Assembly (NCBI RefSeq): GCF_007752345.1
Contig: NZ_CP036299.1
Location: 186,001-250,000 of the forward strand
Origin: Planctopirus ephydatiae
GTDB lineage: Bacteria > Planctomycetota > Planctomycetia > Planctomycetales > Planctomycetaceae
Direction of reading: 5' to 3'
DNA: 64,000 bases
How positions within the stretch are numbered: position 1 is the first letter of the stretch; each line of letters begins with the position of its first letter. Made by a program: the position numbers and the translations under genes. Shown here piece by piece: positions 8,947 through 18,652 of the stretch. A model generated the notes under the pieces. The model was not told the origin of the DNA. It was given only the letters and a program-made list of their open reading frames with translations, and ran no database searches.

Positions 8947-9660
8947 CTATTTGCTGTGAGTATCATCCGAGAAGAGCCCAAAACCGGCGATCTTGCCATC
9001 TTTCATGATGATCTGCTGCTTGGCTTTGCGGGCGACGGAGTTTTCGTGCGTCACCATGATGATCGTGCGGCCCTCGGCATTGAGTTCGCCCAGGAGCTGC
9101 ATGATTTCCTGCTCTGTGGTCGAATCGAGATTTCCGGTCGGTTCGTCAGCGAGGATGATTTCGGGGTCGTTAATGAGTGCGCGCGCAATTGCCACACGCT
9201 GCTGCTGACCACCGGAAAGCTGGAACGGACGGTGATCAAGACGCTCGGCTAATCCCACGCGTCCCGCCAGATCAAGACAACGATTCATATCGGACGAACT
9301 GATTGTCCGCTGGTGGGTGCGGTAGTGCAGAGGTACCTGAATATTTTCCAGCACTGTGTATTGCGGGATCAGATTGTACGACTGAAAGATAAAGCCAATC
9401 AGCTTGTTGCGAATTTCAGAGAGCTGATCGTCATCGAGTTCGCTGACATCGTGACCGGCGAGGATGTAATGTCCATCGGTGGGACGGTCGAGAGCCCCCA
9501 GCAGGTTGAGCATGGTGCTCTTGCCGCTTCCGGAGGATCCCATGATGGCCACGTAATCGCCTTCGGGAAAATCGACAGAGACACCGCGCAAGGCCCGCAC
9601 CAGGTGCTCGCCCAGTTGGTAAGTCTTGTGAATGTCAATTAATCGGGCGGCATACTTCAT
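8947..9660 (-). CDS. ABC transporter ATP-binding protein, MacB/LolD type
   Basis: A 237-residue ABC ATPase. Walker A is GSSGSGKST near residue 42, the Q-loop lies in IGFIFQSYNLIPQYTVLENI, the signature is LSGGQQQRVAIARAL near 143, and Walker B with D-loop is IILADEPTGNLDS; the H-loop is MVTHE. This is the MacB/LolD/FtsE class that pairs with an FtsX-type permease and a MacA-like adaptor. The adaptor gene ends 131 bp upstream on the same strand, with tolC and marR before it, so this is the last gene of an efflux operon. Unusually, no permease follows: the next leftward gene is a sulfatase. The permease must be elsewhere or absent. Confidence 0.95.
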   Translation of the reverse strand: MKYAARLIDIHKTYQLGEHLVRALRGVSVDFPEGDYVAIMGSSGSGKSTMLNLLGALDRPTDGHYILAGHDVSELDDDQLSEIRNKLIGFIFQSYNLIPQYTVLENIQVPLHYRTHQRTISSSDMNRCLDLAGRVGLAERLDHRPFQLSGGQQQRVAIARALINDPEIILADEPTGNLDSTTEQEIMQLLGELNAEGRTIIMVTHENSVARKAKQQIIMKDGKIAGFGLFSDDTHSK

Positions 9661-9791
9661 GCGGAAAGTTTTCGAAATCGATGTCAGGGATGAGATCCAG
9701 CAGCGGGCTGAGATTGTGGTGATGGCTTTGGGAACTCGATGATGAATTGAACCCTCTCCAGCGAATGCAAATCGCTGATCGATGCCGGGCG

Positions 9792-11954
9792 TTATTTCGT
9801 AGCGGCGGGCAAAGGCAGAGCTGGTGCCAAGCGATTTTCTGATGACTTCGCACCTGCTTCCGCAGGTTTTGTCTCGACTGGAAAATCGGCAGGGCCACGC
9901 GTTCCAGCAGTCCCTTCATTCTGGGGACGAGCCCGACCGGCTTCGAACTGGGAAGCATCCGGACGCCCACCTTGTGGTCGGCCAGATTCACCAGCACCGC
10001 GCTGACCAGGAAGACCCGGCCCACCCGGGATCATTGGGCTGGAACCATCGGCACCTTCTGGTCCACCGGGGCCGCGACGTTCGCCTCCCATACCTCGCGG
10101 GCCACCTGGACGGCGTGGGCCACCTTCGGTCGACTGCTCAGCTTCCTTTTTCGCGAGTTCGTTTTCGAGCTGACCCACTTCTTTGGCGAAGAGGGTTCGA
10201 GGATTCATGACCACTTTCTCGCCATCAGCCAGACCTTCTTTAATCTCGATCTGACGTTCATTGGTTCGACCGATTTTCACCGTCCGCCGCTCATATTGAT
10301 CGCCACTTCGTACCCAGGCGTATTGATCGCGACCAATCGTCACGATGGCCTGGACGGGAGCCAGAAGCACATCGCTCAGTTCAGCCACAATGATCTCGAT
10401 GTTGGCAGAGAGGCCTGGCCTCAGCTTGTTCACCTTTTCGACGGCATCGGTCAGTCGCACGCTGGCTTCGTATTCTTTCACGTCGCCACGAGAGAACGAA
10501 CTGTTCGACAGTGGAACTGAAGAAACAGTATCGACCACACCGGCAAAGACTTCGCCAGCATAGGCATCGATGCGTACCCGTACGGGCAGACCTGTCTTGA
10601 TGAGGCTGATACGGCTTTCGTGAATCCGGGCATTGACCTTCATCGCATCGTAATCAGGCAGGTTGATAATCGCCTGTCGTTCACGAACCACAGCCCCTTC
10701 TTCGATCACGGGAGCATCCGAACGCCGGGGATCACGGGCATTGGCCCAGACGACCTGCCCATCCTGCGGCGCACGGATCGTGCAGGCTTCAATCTGCTTC
10801 ACGATGCGTTCGTACTTGTCCTTCTCGACCTTGAATGTCAGTTCGCACTTCGAAAGTTCGGCCTGCTTCTGAGAAAGTGCGGCCACAGACTTTCGCTTCA
10901 CGCGTTGAATTTCCCGCTCGAACTCTTTGGCATTGGCCTGCAACTCTTCGAGCGTGCGTACATAGGTGAAATCTTTGAGCACCTTGAGTTTTTCTTCGGC
11001 CACCTTCAAATCGATCTCGGCTTTTGTCACGGCAATCCGTTCGGCTTCGAGATCGTTCTGACTGCGGTAGCCTTTCTGGGCCATTCGCTTCACGAATGCT
11101 TGCGACTCTTCCGCACGCGAAAGGTTTTCTCGCGCCAGAGTCACTGCTCCGGAGAGTTCATTAACCTGTTGTAGAAACTCGCCTTCTTCGAACTTGCGCA
11201 GATCAAGAAGTGCCAGCGAGAGCTTCAGTTCGGCAGCCGCCACATCGCTCTCATTTTGAGTCTTCTGGATCTCGACATTTTCCTGGGCTTGTGAAAGCAG
11301 CGCTTCAGCCTGCGTGAGACTGATCTTTTGTGTGGTTTCGCGATCCACCAGAGCTGAAGAATCGAGTTCGCAGACGATATCCCCTTCCTTCACGAAGGTG
11401 CCTTCGGGGACAATGCTGATGATTGTTGTCGAGCCTTCCACCTGACAAGTGAGGATGGCATTGCGGGCACTGTCGAGAGTCCCCGTCTCAGTGACGGTTA
11501 CCTGCAGATCGCCTTTGCGAACGGGAGTGGTCATCACCCCGTCTTCGGCTTCATCAGGGGCGGCTTTGATCATCCCGAACTGTGGGAACGCGAGCGCGCC
11601 ACCCACTCCGGCTGCCAGCAGAAGTGTGAGGGCGATCCACTTGCCCCAGCCCCCTTTGCGCTTCTTGGCCAGTTCCCTTTTGGGTGCTTCGACTGTCGAA
11701 GACCGGATGGGTGCTGCCGGCGCTGTGGGAGAGTTCTTCGAAGCCGACTTGCTGGATGGCGTCAGAGTTTCGCTGGTCGAAGCTGCCGTCCGCTGTGGAG
11801 CCGTTTCCGTATCCACTGACCGCGGCGACGACGCCGGGTGCAGGGAGGCTGATTCTCCCAGTTCGAACCCGGGAACTTCGCTCCCGCTGGAGGAGCTCTT
11901 CAGTTCCCAAGGAGACGAGGAGTGCGGCTGTTGGGGGGAGGCTGGCGGTGTCAT
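9792..11954 (-). CDS. Efflux periplasmic adaptor (MacA/HlyD/RND-MFP family)
   Basis: Membrane-fusion protein of about 720 residues. After a Pro/Ser-rich cytoplasmic segment comes a membrane helix (KWIALTLLLAAGVGGALAF), then the barrel-sandwich VTVTETGTLDSARNAILTCQ, a long coiled coil (about 100 residues rich in E, L, A), a second lipoyl half (CTIRAPQDGQVVWA) and a beta-barrel region. The C-terminal 110 residues are Gly/Pro/Arg-rich and low complexity. The chosen ATG at 11952-11954 is the last one before the membrane helix. It lies inside tolC, giving a 401-bp out-of-phase overlap; a GTG near 11820 would shorten but not remove it. It presumably bridges the ABC ATPase/permease and the TolC-like outer membrane protein. 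Confidence 0.88.
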   Translation of the reverse strand: MTPPASPQQPHSSSPWELKSSSSGSEVPGFELGESASLHPASSPRSVDTETAPQRTAASTSETLTPSSKSASKNSPTAPAAPIRSSTVEAPKRELAKKRKGGWGKWIALTLLLAAGVGGALAFPQFGMIKAAPDEAEDGVMTTPVRKGDLQVTVTETGTLDSARNAILTCQVEGSTTIISIVPEGTFVKEGDIVCELDSSALVDRETTQKISLTQAEALLSQAQENVEIQKTQNESDVAAAELKLSLALLDLRKFEEGEFLQQVNELSGAVTLARENLSRAEESQAFVKRMAQKGYRSQNDLEAERIAVTKAEIDLKVAEEKLKVLKDFTYVRTLEELQANAKEFEREIQRVKRKSVAALSQKQAELSKCELTFKVEKDKYERIVKQIEACTIRAPQDGQVVWANARDPRRSDAPVIEEGAVVRERQAIINLPDYDAMKVNARIHESRISLIKTGLPVRVRIDAYAGEVFAGVVDTVSSVPLSNSSFSRGDVKEYEASVRLTDAVEKVNKLRPGLSANIEIIVAELSDVLLAPVQAIVTIGRDQYAWVRSGDQYERRTVKIGRTNERQIEIKEGLADGEKVVMNPRTLFAKEVGQLENELAKKEAEQSTEGGPRRPGGPRGMGGERRGPGGPEGADGSSPMIPGGPGLPGQRGAGESGRPQGGRPDASQFEAGRARPQNEGTAGTRGPADFPVETKPAEAGAKSSENRLAPALPLPAATK

Positions 11955-14900
11955 AGGCGGGCTCGTTGTTACCAGATGCGGCGGGAGATGTCCGGTTCTG
12001 GTAGATTTCGTCAATCCAGATTCCCCGTTCATCCACCTGCATGATATCCATGTCACGGTAAATGTTAATGCGATTCCGTTCGTAATCGACCCAGATTCCA
12101 ATCAAGTCGTTCTGAGCACCCAGAATCGCATTCAAGGCATTCAGCAGGTTCAAACCTGTATTTCCGCCCTGATTGGTGCGACCGGCATTCCCGGCGGCAG
12201 CCGCATTCGTCGGAGCATTATTGTTCTCAATAGCAAGATCGAGCTGCATGGCCGAAAAACGGAGTGTTTGCCGGGCTGTTTCGAAGTTTTGCCTCAAAAC
12301 CGACAGTTGCCGCCACTCGGCACGAACATCTGCCTTCACATCGTCTTCCAGAGCCATATACGCACGACGGGCTCTCTGATAATTAATCTGCGATTCGCGA
12401 TAATTGTTCCGCTCAATAATTTGATCGAGAGGCGCAGTGACCTGAACGCCCGCGCGGTACTGACTATTTGTCCCTCGGAAATCGAACGGTTTATTCCCGC
12501 CAGATGTTCCAATGTCTCCTTCTGCTACCAGATTGACCTGTGCCTGGAGCCGGTTGGCAGCGACTTCCATCTGCCGCCGGCTGTCGACGACAAAGGCCCG
12601 CTGGTTCATGAGATCGAGCCGGTTCTCCATGGCCAGTTCGACCACTTGATCAAAACCGAGATCGAAATCGGCCAGCTTGATCAGCTCCACTCTTAAACCC
12701 AGTTGAACCACTTTCAGACTCTGTGTCACCTGTAATAAATCTTCACGGCAGTTCTTAATTTCAAAAACCGCGTCCCGCCATTGTGCAGGTGTCCACGGAG
12801 TATTGGCTGGTCGGCTGCGGACAATATCAATACGTTCTCGAATACCGGCGAAATCTTTCAGTTGTGAGGCAAAAATCTGAGCGTCGCGCTCCAGGTTCTT
12901 GCGGTATTGTTCCCGTTGATTCGCCGTCGGCAAATGGGCCAGTCGATAAGCCTCGTTGGCTGCCACACGTTCAAAATCGATGCGAACCGTCTCTAAGCTG
13001 TCTTTCTCAATGCGATTCATCATCTCATCGAAGAGGCTGGTGACACGCTCCAGCGTGGCCACATCGACGACGGCATCATCCAGCAGGCTGACATCGTTCA
13101 CGAAAGCGATGACTTCGTTTTCGCGGGCATTCAGCAGTGGATCAATCAACTCGAACTGTTTGAGAATATCGGTCTTGATCGAGATCTGAAAATCGGTCGG
13201 AACACCGAGCTGCAGCTTGAACAGATCGAGATTGTCCTGAAAGGAACGCTCTGCCGAACGGAGTGCGTTCTCCGAGTTCGCCAATCGCGTGACGAGCTGT
13301 GCGATGTCGAGGCTGATCGTTTCGGTCTCGAGCTGACGGTACGCATTGTTAATTGCTTCACGCCAGGCGGCACTGGTGGAGAGTGCCATCAGCCGATCAC
13401 GCATTTCGGCAGTCATCGGGCCACGCCAGCCCACTTCCAGTCGAGCCGGGTTCAACACGAGTTGTGCTGCGAACTCAGCGGGTGGATTGAGATCGACAGG
13501 GAACGGTTCAACGCGTTGCAGGAAGACCTGAGGCTTGGCCGAGTTCAAAGCCCGCAATCGTTCGACCTGCACAATCAAAGCCTGAATGTTGTCCTTCTGG
13601 TTACGCACCTGCTGATACTGACGCAAGAGCCCCAGAAAGCCGCCACCCGGCCCGTTAATGACGGTATCGCTGAAGAAGATCTTCCGATAACGCGCCAGAG
13701 TTCGGACAGAGTAGAGCACCTGACGCTCCTGCTGCGTCAGGTTTTCCATGACCACTTTTCGACCAGCACCCAGAAGCAGAGGCTGCACCAGCGAATAACT
13801 CAACACCGAGACGCTGGCTGTCTGATTAGGCCCCGAGAACAGCCACAACGTATTGTTCGTTAACTCAGCCACCCACTGGCCCCCGGTGGGGAGCAACTGG
13901 CTGACTCCAAATCGCCCGTTCATCGCGAGATTATTGGGCCCACCCGGTATGTTGCGATACTCCAGTCCACCATTCGGTTCACCGCTGAAGCCCAGGTAGC
14001 GCACGCTGAACTGGAACTGCTGAAATGTCAGATCCAGCGCAGCCAGGTAGACATCTTCAATAATCGACTGATACGTGCGGTTATTCAGATTCGCCAGTTC
14101 AATCGCCTGCTCCAGAGTGAGTCGATCAATGGTCGGAACCTGCCGTCCTGTCGTGATGGGATCATCGGAATTCTGAGCGACCTGAGCATCAGCATCTGCT
14201 CCCGGCAACATCGCGGGCATGTTCCCTTCGTTCGCTGCGGGTGCAGCACCAGGAACTTCCGGGAAAGGATCTGAACTGGGAACAGGTGGGACAGGTGGTG
14301 GTGGCAATTCAGCCCCGCCCTGAGCCAATTCCATCACTTCATGGTTCACCAGTTGAATGGCTGAGTTTTGTGCCGGTGCTTTCGATCCTGCACCCAGCGC
14401 TGCGATTTGGCGACTCGCTGGCAAGCCCTGGGCTGATTGACCAGATGTCATGCCACCGGGCGTGTTCATCTGCTGCGGGCCGGGTGTCTCTTCGTCGAGC
14501 ACATCAGCCGCCTGCTTTTCCGTGGCCAGAAACTCATTGCTCTTCCCGGGAATCATCTCCGGTGAGAAGCCAAAGTTCGCCAGCCATTGCGGGTTTTCGA
14601 CGGTGAGCGATTCACCCAGCTTGTGCCAGCTTTTGTAGCCATTCCAACCACTGGCGCGCACCATGTACTGCGCAGCGGCAGGATCATCCGGCGGCAAGGG
14701 TTCATGATCCGGGTCAAACGGATCAAAAAACCGGCTGCGAGGATCCGCTTCAACGGTGACTCGCGGCAGATCCCAGCGCGGATCGCGCGTCTTCTTGAGC
14801 ACTTCGTTGTAAGTGTCGAAATCGGCCTGAGTCCGCCAGTAGTTTCGCGAGCAGCCTGTGCACAGACTTACCAACAGCGCTGAACTGAGCACTGCGACAA

Positions 14901-14973
14901 TTGCAGCGCGTGTCGAAAGCCCTGCTGTTCGCGCGGGACGAGGCCAGTATTTTGCACGCGACTTGCTAGACAT
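11554..14973 (-). CDS. TolC-family outer membrane efflux lipoprotein, unusually long
   Basis: A 1139-residue TolC/OEP-family protein, about twice the usual length of 450-500. The N-terminus is a lipoprotein signal with a lipobox near LCTGC (residue 41). Residues about 50-270 are a Pro/Ala-rich extension without a recognised fold. Periplasmic helical segments include TLEQAIELANLNNRTYQSI near 276 and VVELAMENRLDLMNQRAFVV near 770, each the opening of a TolC repeat. The C-terminal 130 residues (after DEIYQNRTSP) overlap the adaptor gene in another frame and are compositionally odd. The start ATG overlaps the marR stop as TGATG, so the two are translationally coupled. A frameshift near the C-terminus is a possible alternative explanation for the long overlap. 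Confidence 0.88.
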   Translation of the reverse strand: MSSKSRAKYWPRPARTAGLSTRAAIVAVLSSALLVSLCTGCSRNYWRTQADFDTYNEVLKKTRDPRWDLPRVTVEADPRSRFFDPFDPDHEPLPPDDPAAAQYMVRASGWNGYKSWHKLGESLTVENPQWLANFGFSPEMIPGKSNEFLATEKQAADVLDEETPGPQQMNTPGGMTSGQSAQGLPASRQIAALGAGSKAPAQNSAIQLVNHEVMELAQGGAELPPPPVPPVPSSDPFPEVPGAAPAANEGNMPAMLPGADADAQVAQNSDDPITTGRQVPTIDRLTLEQAIELANLNNRTYQSIIEDVYLAALDLTFQQFQFSVRYLGFSGEPNGGLEYRNIPGGPNNLAMNGRFGVSQLLPTGGQWVAELTNNTLWLFSGPNQTASVSVLSYSLVQPLLLGAGRKVVMENLTQQERQVLYSVRTLARYRKIFFSDTVINGPGGGFLGLLRQYQQVRNQKDNIQALIVQVERLRALNSAKPQVFLQRVEPFPVDLNPPAEFAAQLVLNPARLEVGWRGPMTAEMRDRLMALSTSAAWREAINNAYRQLETETISLDIAQLVTRLANSENALRSAERSFQDNLDLFKLQLGVPTDFQISIKTDILKQFELIDPLLNARENEVIAFVNDVSLLDDAVVDVATLERVTSLFDEMMNRIEKDSLETVRIDFERVAANEAYRLAHLPTANQREQYRKNLERDAQIFASQLKDFAGIRERIDIVRSRPANTPWTPAQWRDAVFEIKNCREDLLQVTQSLKVVQLGLRVELIKLADFDLGFDQVVELAMENRLDLMNQRAFVVDSRRQMEVAANRLQAQVNLVAEGDIGTSGGNKPFDFRGTNSQYRAGVQVTAPLDQIIERNNYRESQINYQRARRAYMALEDDVKADVRAEWRQLSVLRQNFETARQTLRFSAMQLDLAIENNNAPTNAAAAGNAGRTNQGGNTGLNLLNALNAILGAQNDLIGIWVDYERNRINIYRDMDIMQVDERGIWIDEIYQNRTSPAASGNNEPAYDTASLPPTAALLVSLGTEELLQRERSSRVRTGRISLPAPGVVAAVSGYGNGSTADGSFDQRNSDAIQQVGFEELSHSAGSTHPVFDSRSTQKGTGQEAQRGLGQVDRPHTSAGSRSGWRARVPTVRDDQSRP

Positions 14974-15452
14974 CAGGAAGCCTCCCGTCGCCAGAATCTG
15001 GCTGCTGGAAGTGCAGGAACTTCTTCAGGACGCACTTCCCTCAGAATCGATTTCAGCCAGATGCCCAGTTGGATTTTTCGCTCTTCCCCCAGGCTGCGGA
15101 AGCACGATTCAGCCCAGCGCTGACGGACGTGCTCGACCACGTTCCATAATTCCAGGCCAGCCGGTGTCAGACAGAGCAATCGCTTGCGGCGATCACCCTT
15201 GGGGGTAATGCGTTCGAGAATGCCGTCGGCCTGCAATCGATCGACCAGCATCGAGATGTTCGATTCCGACTGCATGAGCAGCCGGGCCAGTTCTGTTTGC
15301 AGGAGTCCATCGGGATGGCGATCGACCAGCAGCTTCATCAGCCCATGGCGGGCCTCAGTCATGTTCCATTCGCCGAGTTGAGAATCCAGCTCCATTTTCA
15401 ACACATGTGACGTGCGGAAGAGCAGCTCCAGCACTTGATCTGCCGAGAGCAT
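14973..15452 (-). CDS. MarR-family transcriptional regulator of the efflux operon
   Basis: Winged-helix regulator of about 159 residues: an N-terminal dimerisation helix (ADQVLELLFRTSHVLKMELD), the recognition region LLQTELARLLMQSESNISML, and the wing ITPKGDRRKRLLCLTPAGLEL with the conserved D-x-R-x(3)-L pattern. MarR proteins usually repress adjacent efflux genes and release DNA on binding small phenolic or other ligands. I used the ATG at 15450-15452; the frame stays open to a TTG at 15545, which would add a Cys-containing leader unlike the family, and a GTG near 15474 is also possible. Its stop overlaps the tolC start by one base, giving the operon order marR-tolC-adaptor-ATPase. Confidence 0.9.
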   Translation of the reverse strand: MLSADQVLELLFRTSHVLKMELDSQLGEWNMTEARHGLMKLLVDRHPDGLLQTELARLLMQSESNISMLVDRLQADGILERITPKGDRRKRLLCLTPAGLELWNVVEHVRQRWAESCFRSLGEERKIQLGIWLKSILREVRPEEVPALPAARFWRREAS

Positions 15453-15768
15453 GGGAGTGATCGGGAGATGTTCCACGGGACAATTTCCATTTGCAGAGCA
15501 GGCAAATTGACCACCTCGGCAGTTTTTGCCGTACGCTGCGATCAATGCTCTTCAGCCCTTAACATTTCGGCCCCCAACCCTTCGTAACTGAAGGAAAATC
15601 GAGCGCAATCGATACTCTCGACCAGCCGTGCTTGATTCGATCTGCCAATTCGGCCACAACAACAGCTTCAACAGCACCGTTTTTTGTGTGTTGCCGATTC
15701 AGAAAATTCAGCTGGTTCGGTGTACGATATTTTTGCAGTACACCCATGCCCGTTCGGAAAGCTTTACT

Positions 15769-17466
15769 ATGTCGACGGATCCGACAACTCCTCCCGCCGC
15801 CCCTACCAACTTCATCCACGAGATCATCGATGGCCATAACGCCTCGGGGCGCTTCGGCGGAAAAGTGCACACCCGCTTTCCACCAGAACCCAATGGCTAC
15901 CTGCACATTGGCCACGCCAAGTCGATCTGCCTGAACTTCGGGATCGCCAAAAAGTACGGCGGCAAATGCAATCTCCGCTTCGACGACACCAACCCCACCA
16001 AAGAAGACATCGAGTACGTCAACTCGATTCAGGAAGACGTGCGCTGGCTGGGCTTTGAATGGGACGGCCTCTATTACGCCAGCGATTACTTCGAGCAGAT
16101 CTACCAGTGGGCCGAGCTTCTCATTGAAAAGGGCAAGGCGTATGTCGACAGCTCGACACTTGACGAGATTCGCGAACAGCGCGGGACAGTGACTCAGCCC
16201 GGTATCGAGAACCAGTATCGCAGTCGATCCGTGGAGGAAAACCTGGATCTCTTCCGCCGCATGCGGGCCGGTGAATTCCCGGATGGTGCGCATGTGCTGC
16301 GGGCCAAGATCGATATGGCCCATACCAACATGCTGCTCCGCGACCCGGTCATCTATCGCATCCGGCACGCCCACCATCACCGCACAGGGGATGCCTGGTG
16401 CCTCTACCCGATGTACGACTTCGCTCATGGTTACAGCGATTCGATTGAAGGAATCACCCATTCGATCTGCACGCTCGAATTTGAAATCCACCGGCCACTG
16501 TACGACTGGCTGATTGAAGCCGTCGGGATCTATCACCCGCAGCAGATCGAATTCGCCCGGCTGAATCTCACTTACACCGTGATGAGCAAGCGCAAATTGC
16601 TCGAACTGGTCGAGGCGAAGATTGTCAGCGGCTGGGACGACCCCCGCATGCCCACCATCGCCGGTATCCGCCGGCGCGGCTACACACCGGCTGCGATGCG
16701 CGACTTCTGCGAAACGATTGGCGTCACCCGCTTTAACGGGATGACCGATCTCGTGGTGCTGGAGAACGCCGTCCGGAATGATTTGAACAAGTCAGCCCCG
16801 CGCGTGATGGGTGTGCTCAAGCCTTTGAAAGTCGTGCTGACGAACTACCCCGAAGGTCAGACCGAAGAGTTCGACTGCATTAACAACCCGGAAGATCCCG
16901 CCGCCGGTAGCCGCAAGGTGCCATTCAGCCGGGAGTTGTATATTGAGCGGGATGACTTCATGGAAGATCCTCCCAAGCAGTTCTTTCGCCTGGCCCCCGG
17001 CCGGGAAGTGCGGCTGCGCTGGGCCTATGTCATCAAGTGCGAAGAGGCGGTCAAAGATCCCGCGACAGGCGAGATCGTCGAGCTGCGCTGCACTTATGAT
17101 CCCGAGACCAAGGGAGGGAACACACCCGACGGAAGGAAGATCAAATCAACGATCCACTGGGTATCGGCTCCGCACGCATTAAGTACTGAAGTACGGCTCT
17201 ACAGCCCGCTGTTCACCGTGGAAGATGTGTCGTCGATCCCGGAAGGTGAAGACTGGAAGAACTACTTGAGCCCGACGTCGCTGGTGGTGATCCCCGATGC
17301 GAAGCTGGAGCCTTCGGTGAAGACGCAAGCCACCGGCTACCGCTGCCAGTTCGAACGCCTGGGCTACTTCTGCCTCGACCCCGACACCACGAGTGAAAAA
17401 CTGGTCTTCAACCGCACTGTCACCTTGAAGGATGAATGGGCCAAGATCCAGAAGAAGGGCGGCTGA
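15769..17466 (+). CDS. glnS: Glutaminyl-tRNA synthetase
   Basis: A 565-residue class Ic synthetase that charges tRNA(Gln) with glutamine in the cytoplasm. The HIGH signature is HIGH at residues 46-49 in [15 protein letters not shown], the [10 protein letters not shown] motif is at about 66-75, and the KMSKS-type loop is [10 protein letters not shown] near 278. The C-terminal anticodon-binding beta barrels ([36 protein letters not shown]) are complete, and the length matches E. coli GlnRS (554). The ATG at 15769 gives the family N-terminus; the frame is open 47 codons further upstream but that part has no similarity. Presence of GlnRS means this organism need not rely on the GatCAB route for Gln-tRNA. 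It is a single gene. Confidence 0.97.
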   Translation: MSTDPTTPPAAPTNFIHEIIDGHNASGRFGGKVHTRFPPEPNGYLHIGHAKSICLNFGIAKKYGGKCNLRFDDTNPTKEDIEYVNSIQEDVRWLGFEWDGLYYASDYFEQIYQWAELLIEKGKAYVDSSTLDEIREQRGTVTQPGIENQYRSRSVEENLDLFRRMRAGEFPDGAHVLRAKIDMAHTNMLLRDPVIYRIRHAHHHRTGDAWCLYPMYDFAHGYSDSIEGITHSICTLEFEIHRPLYDWLIEAVGIYHPQQIEFARLNLTYTVMSKRKLLELVEAKIVSGWDDPRMPTIAGIRRRGYTPAAMRDFCETIGVTRFNGMTDLVVLENAVRNDLNKSAPRVMGVLKPLKVVLTNYPEGQTEEFDCINNPEDPAAGSRKVPFSRELYIERDDFMEDPPKQFFRLAPGREVRLRWAYVIKCEEAVKDPATGEIVELRCTYDPETKGGNTPDGRKIKSTIHWVSAPHALSTEVRLYSPLFTVEDVSSIPEGEDWKNYLSPTSLVVIPDAKLEPSVKTQATGYRCQFERLGYFCLDPDTTSEKLVFNRTVTLKDEWAKIQKKGG

Positions 17467-17487
17467 TCCGTTTGTGAGGTGCCTCCT

Positions 17488-17690
17488 GTAGGGCAGGCTC
17501 CAGCCTGCCGATTGGTTCCAGCGGCCATCATGAACCGTGAATCACATCAAACCGGCAGGCATGAGCCTGCCCTACATGACTGCGGCAATAATTCGGCCTC
17601 ATCAATAAAGGTGATTTCTACGAAGACATGCCAGCAAACCTTGTATTGCGTAGTCGTGTAGCCGAACCGGCAAGTGGGAGCCTGCCCGAC
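17488..17690. repeat. Dispersed repeat family B cluster
   Basis: GTAGGGCAGGCTCCAGCCTG at 17488-17507 and its inverted partner GGCATGAGCCTGCCCTAC ending at 17575 form a long inverted pair, and a third, decayed copy (CCGGCAAGTGGGAGCCTGCC) sits at 17667-17690. Each unit is itself a palindrome (GCAGGCT-AGCCTGC). Another copy is at 18599-18621. All lie between glnS and the lipoprotein gene. Confidence 0.8.
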
Positions 17691-17719
17691 GAAGTTGCGG
17701 CACTCAACAAGGAGTGAGA

Positions 17720-18370
17720 ATGTATACGCCGTCGTACTTTGAGGAATCGCGGGTCGAGGTTCTGCACGATTTGATCGATCGGCACTCGCTGGGCGTGCTC
17801 GTCACGCATGGCGGCGGCGGGCTGGATGCGAATCATCTGCCATTCGATTTGCAGCGGGACGGTGGGCCGCTGGGTGTGCTGCATTGCCATGTCGCGAGGG
17901 TCAATCCGGTCTGGCGGGACCTATCTGACGGTGACGAGGTGCTAGTCGTCTTCCGGGCGGGCGAAGCCTATATCTCGCCTAACTGGTATCCCAGCAAGCA
18001 CGAACGCCACAAGCAGGTTCCCACCTGGAACTACATCGTCGCGCACGCCCATGGGAAGGTGACCATCCGCGACAACGCAGAGTACGTCCGGGGAGTCGTC
18101 GAGCGGTTGACCCGCCGGCATGAAGCATCGCAGACCATCCCGTGGAGCATGAGCGACAGCTCCGAGAGCTTCATCAACACGCTCCTCCAAGGAATCGTCG
18201 GCATCGAGATCCAAGTCACCCGCCTGATCGGCAAATCGAAGCTAAGCCAGAACAAGGAGGTGCGGGACATCCTCGGTGCGGGGGAGGCGCTCCGGGCGCT
18301 GGGGGAAGGTGATATCAGCGCGGCGATGCTGGATCATGCTCGCACAATGGGGGAACCGGGAACAACGTGA
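17720..18370 (+). CDS. FMN-binding, PaiB-type regulator-like protein
   Basis: A 216-residue PaiB-family protein (FMN-binding split barrel). Diagnostic pieces are YTPSYFEESRVEVLHDLIDR at the N-terminus, HLPFDLQRDGGPLGVLHCHVARVNP near 44-68, EAYISPNWYPSKHERHKQVPTWNY near 90-113, and GIEIQVTRLIGKSKLSQNK near 172-190. In Bacillus, PaiB acts with PaiA in control of sporulation and degradative enzymes, but most homologues are probable flavin-binding or pyridoxamine-phosphate-oxidase-like proteins of unknown role. AAGGAG precedes the ATG at 17720 with good spacing. The gene sits alone among family B repeats, which flank it on both sides. Confidence 0.92.
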   Translation: MYTPSYFEESRVEVLHDLIDRHSLGVLVTHGGGGLDANHLPFDLQRDGGPLGVLHCHVARVNPVWRDLSDGDEVLVVFRAGEAYISPNWYPSKHERHKQVPTWNYIVAHAHGKVTIRDNAEYVRGVVERLTRRHEASQTIPWSMSDSSESFINTLLQGIVGIEIQVTRLIGKSKLSQNKEVRDILGAGEALRALGEGDISAAMLDHARTMGEPGTT

Positions 18371-18598
18371 GCGCGGAATCTGCCCCTACGATAGCTGGGT
18401 GAGTTCCATTCTGTTTGGAATCATCGCAATTGGCAGCTTGCGGTTGATTGTCAAACGCCTTGGTACGAATGATGGCGCAACCACTCGTGATCACTCAATA
18501 TGAAAGTGAAGACCACGCCCTTGCGCAAGGCCTTCAGGGCGTGCCACACGAGGGGTTAACGGCTTCTCGTCGCGTTTGTAGTAAATGGGGTATTCCAT

Positions 18599-18621
18599 CG
18601 GCAGGTGGGAGCCTGTCCTAC
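18599..18621. repeat. Dispersed repeat family B, single copy
   Basis: CGGCAGGTGGGAGCCTGTCC followed by TAC, the same family as 17488-17690. The 280-bp gap 18371-18652 that contains it shows no convincing coding frame. Confidence 0.7.
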
Positions 18622-18652
18622 ATTGCTGCCCTACTTGCTACATTACTGGCCA

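Noticed and set aside
15559-16536. 325-codon leftward frame inside glnS
   Set aside because: Antisense of the GlnRS catalytic domain; low likelihood of being expressed.
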